Assembly: GCA_002432095.1 (NCBI GenBank)
Contig: DJFQ01000126.1
Coordinates: 2,296 to 10,667, forward strand
DNA: 8,372 bases
Origin: Marinagarivorans sp. UBA5868
Lineage (GTDB): Bacteria; Pseudomonadota; Gammaproteobacteria; Pseudomonadales; Cellvibrionaceae
Direction of reading: 5' to 3'
The notes below the pieces were generated by a model. It was not told the origin of the DNA, did not search any database, and saw only the letters and a list, made by a program, of their open reading frames with translations. Below are positions 5,770 through 8,372 of this stretch, piece after piece (position 1 is the first letter of the stretch; each line of letters opens with the position of its first letter). The position numbers and the translations under genes were made by a program.

Positions 5770-7665
5770 ATGATTTACCCCAAAACCTTCGATGTGATTG
5801 TCATCGGTGGCGGTCACGCCGGCACCGAAGCATGCCTCGCCGCAGCACGAATGGGCTGCGAGACCTTGTTATTGACTCACAACATCGAAACCCTGGGGCA
5901 GATGAGCTGCAATCCTGCGATAGGTGGGATAGGAAAAAGCCATTTGGTGCGCGAGATCGACGCTTTAGGTGGCGCTATGGCTCAAGCGACGGATAAAGCG
6001 GGTATCCAGTTCCGGATCTTGAATAACCGCAAAGGCCCAGCCGTCCGCGCAACACGTGCCCAAGCGGACCGAATTCTGTACAAAGCAGCCATTCGCCAGG
6101 TTTTGGAAAACCAACCGAACCTCACTATTTTCCAGCAGGCGGCGGACGATCTGATCGTTGAAGGTGAAACGGTTAAAGGTGTTGTCACGCAAATGGGCGT
6201 GCGCTTTCTTGCAAAATCGGTAGTGTTGACCACCGGAACTTTCCTCGGGGGTAAAATCCATATCGGGCTGCAGAACCATGCCGGCGGTCGCGCTGGTGAT
6301 CCCCCGTCCATTGCACTAGCCCAACGCCTAAGAGAGCTGCCGCTGCGAGTGGGACGGTTGAAAACCGGAACTCCTCCGCGTATTGATGCCCGCACCGTAG
6401 ATTTCAGCGGACTTGAAGAACAGTGGGGTGACGCGCCACTCCCCGTGATGAGCTTTCTCGGCAAGGTCGAGGATCATCCCCCACAGGTTTGCTGCTGGAT
6501 AACCCATACCAACGAGCGAACCCATGACATCATTCGCGGTGGTTTGGACCGCTCGCCGATGTACTCCGGCGTTATCGAAGGTGTTGGCCCACGGTATTGC
6601 CCTTCTATCGAGGACAAGGTTCATCGATTTGCCGATAAAACCGGCCATCAAGTCTTTATCGAACCGGAAGGACTTACCACTCACGAACTCTACCCCAATG
6701 GAATTTCCACCAGCCTGCCGTTTGACGTGCAGCTCGATTTGGTTCATTCCATCAAAGGTTTCGAAAACGCACATATCCTTCGGCCGGGGTATGCCATCGA
6801 ATACGATTTCTTTGATCCGCAGGATTTGAAATACAGTTTCGAAACTAAAGTGATTAACGGGTTGTTTTTTGCGGGACAAATCAACGGCACAACCGGCTAC
6901 GAAGAAGCCGGTGCGCAAGGATTGCTTGCCGGATTGAATGCGGCGCTGCGAGTGCAGGAGAAGGAACCTTGGTGTCCGACCCGGGATCAAGCCTACATTG
7001 GTGTCTTGGCGGACGATCTGATTACAATGGGAACGCGCGAGCCCTACCGCATGTTCACCAGCCGTGCCGAATACCGACTGTTGTTGCGAGAAGACAATGC
7101 GGATATGCGTCTGACGGAAAAAGGGCGTGAACTCGGTTTGGTGGATGATGTGCGTTGGGCGCGATTTTGTGAAAAACGTGAAGCGGTCGCCCTGGAGCAA
7201 CAGCGGATGCGCACTACCTGGATACAAGCGGATAGTCCTGAAGCTCGGCATTTAGCCCCGAGACTAACATCCCCTTTGACTCGCGAATACAACCTGTTTG
7301 AATTGCTCAAGCGTCCCGAATTGGAATATGCCGATTTGGGTCAGTTGAAAGGCCAGGGCGTGAGCGACGCTGAAGTGTCCGAGCAGGTGGAAATCATCGC
7401 CAAATATGCCGGTTACATCGACCGCCAGCAGGATGAAATTGAAAGGCTTAAGGCTAATGAACAAACCTTAATCCCGACGGAATTTGATTACACAGTGGTG
7501 GACGGGTTATCGAACGAGGTGAAGCAAAAGTTGGCGATGGCACGCCCGGAAACCCTTGCTCGCGCATCGCGTATCCCTGGCGTCACACCCGCAGCGATTT
7601 CCCTGCTGCTGATCACACTAAAAAAACGCGGTTTGCTGCAGAAAAAAACGGTGGTCAATCAATAG
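5770..7665 (+). CDS. mnmG: tRNA uridine-5-carboxymethylaminomethyl(34) synthesis enzyme MnmG
   Basis: MnmG (GidA) is the FAD-dependent partner of MnmE in modifying tRNA wobble uridine 34. The product is 631 residues (E. coli 629). The FAD dinucleotide fold [13 protein letters not shown] lies at residues ~9-21. The catalytic Cys47 sits in [16 protein letters not shown], and Cys277 in [14 protein letters not shown]; both keep the E. coli numbering. [38 protein letters not shown] and FTSRAEYRL are further family blocks, and the C-terminal helical domain (about 550-631, [24 protein letters not shown]) contacts MnmE and tRNA. The frame is open upstream to 5677, but the ATG at 5770 is chosen because homologues begin M(I/F)YP there and GGTGA lies 7 nt before it; the -10 promoter element lies within the upstream extension. 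rsmG follows with essentially no gap. Confidence 0.98.
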   Translation: MIYPKTFDVIVIGGGHAGTEACLAAARMGCETLLLTHNIETLGQMSCNPAIGGIGKSHLVREIDALGGAMAQATDKAGIQFRILNNRKGPAVRATRAQADRILYKAAIRQVLENQPNLTIFQQAADDLIVEGETVKGVVTQMGVRFLAKSVVLTTGTFLGGKIHIGLQNHAGGRAGDPPSIALAQRLRELPLRVGRLKTGTPPRIDARTVDFSGLEEQWGDAPLPVMSFLGKVEDHPPQVCCWITHTNERTHDIIRGGLDRSPMYSGVIEGVGPRYCPSIEDKVHRFADKTGHQVFIEPEGLTTHELYPNGISTSLPFDVQLDLVHSIKGFENAHILRPGYAIEYDFFDPQDLKYSFETKVINGLFFAGQINGTTGYEEAGAQGLLAGLNAALRVQEKEPWCPTRDQAYIGVLADDLITMGTREPYRMFTSRAEYRLLLREDNADMRLTEKGRELGLVDDVRWARFCEKREAVALEQQRMRTTWIQADSPEARHLAPRLTSPLTREYNLFELLKRPELEYADLGQLKGQGVSDAEVSEQVEIIAKYAGYIDRQQDEIERLKANEQTLIPTEFDYTVVDGLSNEVKQKLAMARPETLARASRIPGVTPAAISLLLITLKKRGLLQKKTVVNQ

Positions 7666-7667
7666 TG

Positions 7668-8318
7668 ATGCTCTCGGAGGAACATCGTCTTCTGGTATCG
7701 GGCGCTCAGCAGTTGGGGCTGGACCTGAAACTCCAGCAGATTGACCAGCTGTTGGCATATCTACGATTGTTCGACAAATGGAATCATGCATTCAATCTTT
7801 CGGCCATTCGCGAACCAGCAGCGATGGTCAAGCTCCACCTGTTGGATAGCCTTAGCATCGCTCCGGTGTTGCAGGGGGAACGCTTTATCGATGTGGGAAC
7901 GGGAGGAGGTTTACCCGGCATACCCCTGGCGATCAAGTTCCCCCGTAAGTCCTTTACACTGCTCGACAGCGCGGGGAAAAAAACGCGCTTTCTTTTTCAG
8001 GTTAAGCAGGAACTGGGATTGGATAATGTCACCGTGGAGAATCGAAGGGTCGAGCAATACCAACCATCTCAACGTTTCGATGGTGTAATCAGTCGGGCCT
8101 TCGCCTCGCTGCCCGACATGGTCAAAAGTTGTGGCCATTTGTTGAGTGATGGTGGGCGATTTTGGGCCATGAAGGGCCAGGTTCCTATGGAAGAACTCAA
8201 GGAGATCGAAGCGAATTACACTCTCGAACACTGCTATAGCTTGCAGGTTCCTGGAGTGGAGGCACAGAGATGCCTTTTGGTGATGCGGTCTGTCACCCCT
8301 GAATCCAACAGCGGCTAA
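7668..8318 (+). CDS. rsmG: 16S rRNA (guanine(527)-N7)-methyltransferase RsmG
   Basis: RsmG (GidB) uses S-adenosylmethionine to make m7G527 in the 530 loop of 16S rRNA; loss in other species gives low-level streptomycin resistance. The 216-residue product has the class I methyltransferase fold. An N-terminal helical part contains YLRLFDKWNHAFNLSAIR (31-48) and the HLLDSL segment (57-62). SAM motif I is FIDVGTGGGLPGIPLAI (73-89), then LLDSAGKKTRFL (98-109), and SRAFASLPDMV (142-152) precedes a late glycine-rich GRFWAMKG (163-170). GTG 7665 overlaps the mnmG TAG stop by one base; ATG 7668 is preferred but both are possible, and translation is probably coupled to mnmG. It is a normal mnmG-rsmG-parA arrangement. 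Confidence 0.97.
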   Translation: MLSEEHRLLVSGAQQLGLDLKLQQIDQLLAYLRLFDKWNHAFNLSAIREPAAMVKLHLLDSLSIAPVLQGERFIDVGTGGGLPGIPLAIKFPRKSFTLLDSAGKKTRFLFQVKQELGLDNVTVENRRVEQYQPSQRFDGVISRAFASLPDMVKSCGHLLSDGGRFWAMKGQVPMEELKEIEANYTLEHCYSLQVPGVEAQRCLLVMRSVTPESNSG

Positions 8319-8340
8319 GTCTCAGCGAGAGTAAACATTC

Positions 8341-8372
8341 GTGGCGAAAATTTACGCGATTACCAATCAAAA
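8341..8372 (+). CDS. parA: Chromosome partitioning ATPase ParA/Soj (first 10 codons only)
   Basis: The last 32 bases encode MAKIYAITNQ from a GTG start, with GAGAG (8327-8331) 9 nt upstream. This matches the beginning of ParA/Soj proteins, which continue into the deviant Walker A motif KGGVGKTT just beyond the window. ParA is the ATPase that segregates newly copied origins with ParB and parS. Position 22 nt after rsmG is the standard place for parA in gammaproteobacteria and supports the call from so short a segment. Confidence 0.85.
   Translation, partial: MAKIYAITNQ

Noticed and set aside
6328..7251. 307-aa ORF antisense to mnmG
   Set aside because: It lies fully inside the highly conserved mnmG on the opposite strand, shows no family motifs and is explained by codon bias of mnmG.
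1..8372. parS sites (TGTTTCACGTGAAACA-like) near parA and the origin
   Set aside because: Searched for by eye because parA is at the edge; no convincing full-length match seen in this window.

Overview
The window is the replication-origin neighbourhood of a gammaproteobacterial chromosome in the Pseudomonas-type arrangement. It contains dnaA (reverse strand, 3' end outside the window), rpmH, rnpA, yidD, yidC, mnmE, mnmG, rsmG and the first 32 bases of parA. Gene order and protein sequences fit Pseudomonadales/Cellvibrionales-like bacteria. The YidC groove lysine, the MnmE and MnmG motifs and the divergent dnaA/rpmH pair all point that way, but I cannot name a genus from the sequence alone. 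Every protein gene recognised is a core gene, and I see no mobile element, tRNA, rRNA or CRISPR.

Layout. Positions 1-785 encode the N-terminal ~261 residues of DnaA on the minus strand, from a TTG start. Positions 786-1303 are a 518-bp non-coding gap with two perfect and two near-consensus DnaA boxes, the inferred dnaA promoter and the inferred rpmH promoter; this is the best oriC candidate. Positions 1304-5213 hold rpmH-rnpA-yidD-yidC-mnmE in one direction, tightly packed, with rnpA and yidD overlapping by 43 nt. Positions 5214-5769 are a second long non-coding gap (556 bp). It is AT-rich and very G-poor on the + strand, studded with DnaA-box cores, and ends in a good sigma-70 promoter for mnmG. 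Positions 5770-8318 hold mnmG and rsmG, followed by parA at 8341.

Function. rpmH, rnpA, yidD and yidC link ribosome synthesis, tRNA 5' maturation and membrane-protein insertion. MnmE and MnmG act as one complex on the tRNA wobble uridine. RsmG methylates 16S rRNA, and ParA starts the chromosome-partition genes. DnaA and its binding sites tie this block to initiation of replication.

The points most worth a second look are as follows. (1) A textbook intrinsic terminator hairpin with a 6-T tail lies inside the rnpA coding region, placed to uncouple L34 from RNase P protein output. (2) A second dense cluster of DnaA-box cores lies in the mnmE-mnmG gap, next to a 79-nt G-free AT-rich tract. The order mnmG / AT-rich / DnaA boxes matches that of the E. 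coli origin. (3) The dnaA promoter appears to be overlapped by a perfect DnaA box. No wholly new gene system is evident; the novelty, if any, is in the regulatory and origin DNA.
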